Source of the DNA: JBCCCJ01 sp039029315
Lineage (GTDB): Bacteria; Bacteroidota; Bacteroidia; J057
Direction: 5' to 3'
Length of the DNA stretch: 63,486 bases
Assembly (NCBI GenBank): GCA_039029315.1
Contig: JBCCGK010000074.1
Span: 1 to 63,486 of the forward strand
This document shows, in pieces, positions 62,462 through 63,486 of the stretch. The position numbers and the translations under genes are program-made. Each line of letters begins with the position of its first letter. Within the stretch, counting starts at the first letter, position 1. A model generated the notes under the pieces. It ran no database searches, was not told the origin of the DNA, and saw only the letters and a program-made list of their open reading frames with translations.

Positions 62462-63361
62462 ATGGCAAACCTGAAAGAAATACGAGGCCGAATCAAAACC
62501 GTTAAGAGTACCCAACAAGTGACCAAAGCCATGAAGATGGTGGCGGCTGCTAAGCTTCGAAAAGCGCAAGATCGCATCGTTCAGTTGCGACCCTATGCGC
62601 TGAAGCTTCGGGAAATCATCGGTAATGTGGTCTCTGTCCTTGATGCACAAGATATTCCAAGTGATCTGGTGCAGGCAAGAGACGTGAAGAATATCCTTGT
62701 TGTCCTTGTTACCTCAAATAGAGGCCTTGCTGGTCCTTTTAATACCAACATCATCAAACACACCTTTGCGCATCTGAAAGAAAATCACGCTGCAGAAATG
62801 GAGAGTGGTCGGGTGCAGTTTATTTGTATGGGGCGCAAAGGATATGAATTCTTTCAAAAAAGAGGATTCAATGTCAATGAGAAAAACTTTGATGTATTTG
62901 CCGATCTGAATTTTGAGGCAGTCAATGAGGTAACCAATATCGTCTTTGACAAATACAGGAGTGGAGAAGTCGATAAAGTCTATCTCGCTTTCAATGAATT
63001 TGTCAATGTGATGAGCCAGACCAAACGCGCAGATGTATTGTTGCCGCTGTCAGTAGATGATATTGGAGAAGATGAGGAACAGAAAGCAACTGGCATGCGT
63101 TCGGATTACATATTTGAGCCAGGAAGAGAAGAAATCTTGACCGACTTGATTCCCAAGGCCCTGCGGACACAAGTGTTCCGGGCAGTGCTGGAATCCAATG
63201 CTGCGGAACATGGAGCGAGAATGGTTGCCATGGACTCTGCTACCGAGAATGCAGAAGAATTGCTCAAGAGCCTCAAACTGAGTTACAACAAAGCGCGTCA
63301 GGCTTCGATCACCAAAGAGATTTTGGAGATTGCTGCTGGTGCGGATGCCTTGTCGAACTAA
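62462..63361 (+). CDS. atpG: ATP synthase F1 subunit gamma
   Basis: Protein of 299 residues forming the central shaft. N-terminal helix MANLKEIRGRIKTVKSTQQVTKAMKMVAAAKLRKAQ and C-terminal ESNAAEHGARMVAMDSATENAEELLKSLKLSYNKARQASITKEI are the two shaft helices. It is intact. The stop codon TAA (63359-63361) is also the TNA target of the MITE copy that starts at 63362. Confidence 0.95.
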   Translation: MANLKEIRGRIKTVKSTQQVTKAMKMVAAAKLRKAQDRIVQLRPYALKLREIIGNVVSVLDAQDIPSDLVQARDVKNILVVLVTSNRGLAGPFNTNIIKHTFAHLKENHAAEMESGRVQFICMGRKGYEFFQKRGFNVNEKNFDVFADLNFEAVNEVTNIVFDKYRSGEVDKVYLAFNEFVNVMSQTKRADVLLPLSVDDIGEDEEQKATGMRSDYIFEPGREEILTDLIPKALRTQVFRAVLESNAAEHGARMVAMDSATENAEELLKSLKLSYNKARQASITKEILEIAAGADALSN

Positions 63362-63486
63362 GAGACTGTTTGAAAATCTGTCACTTATTTTTTGTATGCG
63401 TCTTTTTTCCTCATTCTGCGGCTTTTTTTGTTCTCATAGCACCACTATGAGAACAAAAAAGAGCCTTGCCTGAGAAAAAAATACAC
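63362..63486. repeat. MITE-like element, copy 5 (reaches the window end)
   Basis: Starts GAGACTGTTT directly after the atpG stop TAA. It is in the opposite orientation to copies 1 and 2 and almost identical to them. The central stem TTGTTCTCATAG / CTATGAGAACAA with T and A tracts looks like a bidirectional terminator for the ATP synthase operon. The far end lies beyond the window. Confidence 0.8.

Overview
The window looks like a chromosomal segment of a member of the Bacteroidota. Markers are type IX secretion (a PorW/SprE-like lipoprotein and a protein with a T9SS-type C-terminal sorting domain), an S46 dipeptidyl-peptidase, bacillithiol synthesis (bshA) with a YfiT/DinB-type thiol transferase, a BlaI + M56 sensor pair, an M23 + bactofilin pair beside the ATP synthase genes, and promoter-like TAnnTTTG boxes. 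Gene families and neighbourhoods suggest Saprospiria/Cytophagia-like bacteria, but I cannot fix the lineage from sequence alone.

Layout. 1-1916: an ISL3-family insertion sequence that cuts an open frame. 2.1-4.1 kb: a BlaI-type repressor with two identical-core palindromes in front, and an M56 sensor peptidase fused to an M23 endopeptidase. 4.2-9.4 kb (minus): two tandem copies of an AlgI-type MBOAT + AlgJ/AlgX-type pair, for O-acylation of an exported glycan. 9.7-14.8 kb (minus): a 7TM hybrid histidine kinase-receiver-class III cyclase and a secreted carboxypeptidase-regulatory-like protein. 15-31 kb (mostly plus): YfiT, a membrane patatin, Lgt, RluA, UMP kinase, a nucleoside deoxyribosyltransferase-like protein, GlpD, and GH65 + GH31 enzymes for alpha-glucosides. 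31-35 kb (minus): two secreted proteins, one with a pectate-lyase-like helix and tail-fibre-like repeats. 35-49 kb: cell envelope and core genes (VWA protein, BshA, IspE, S46 peptidase, NlpC/P60, LepB, M50-TPR protease, MurI). 50-54 kb: PorW, M23 peptidase, bactofilin.

54.2-63.4 kb is the ATP synthase cluster (atpZ, an atpI-like gene, atpB-E-F-H-A-G; atpD and atpC are not here). About 3.4 kb of foreign material separates atpZ from the rest: a foldback repeat, a secreted sulfatase, a broken VWA gene, an 87-bp duplicate of the sulfatase interior, and a MITE-like element with a 3-bp target duplication.

The most distinctive signal not explained by genes is a family of short (about 150-205 bp) elements with GAGACTGTTT ends and TNA target sites. 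They occur at 9463, 35033, 54888 (relic), 57560 (different interior) and 63362. The copy at 63362 sits exactly on the atpG stop codon. Three copies carry a long A/T-flanked hairpin that could end transcription in both directions. I found no tRNA, rRNA, CRISPR array or prophage. No wholly new multi-gene system can be demonstrated; the best candidates are the duplicated O-acyltransferase modules, the kinase-cyclase fusion with an altered substrate residue, and the reshaped atp locus.
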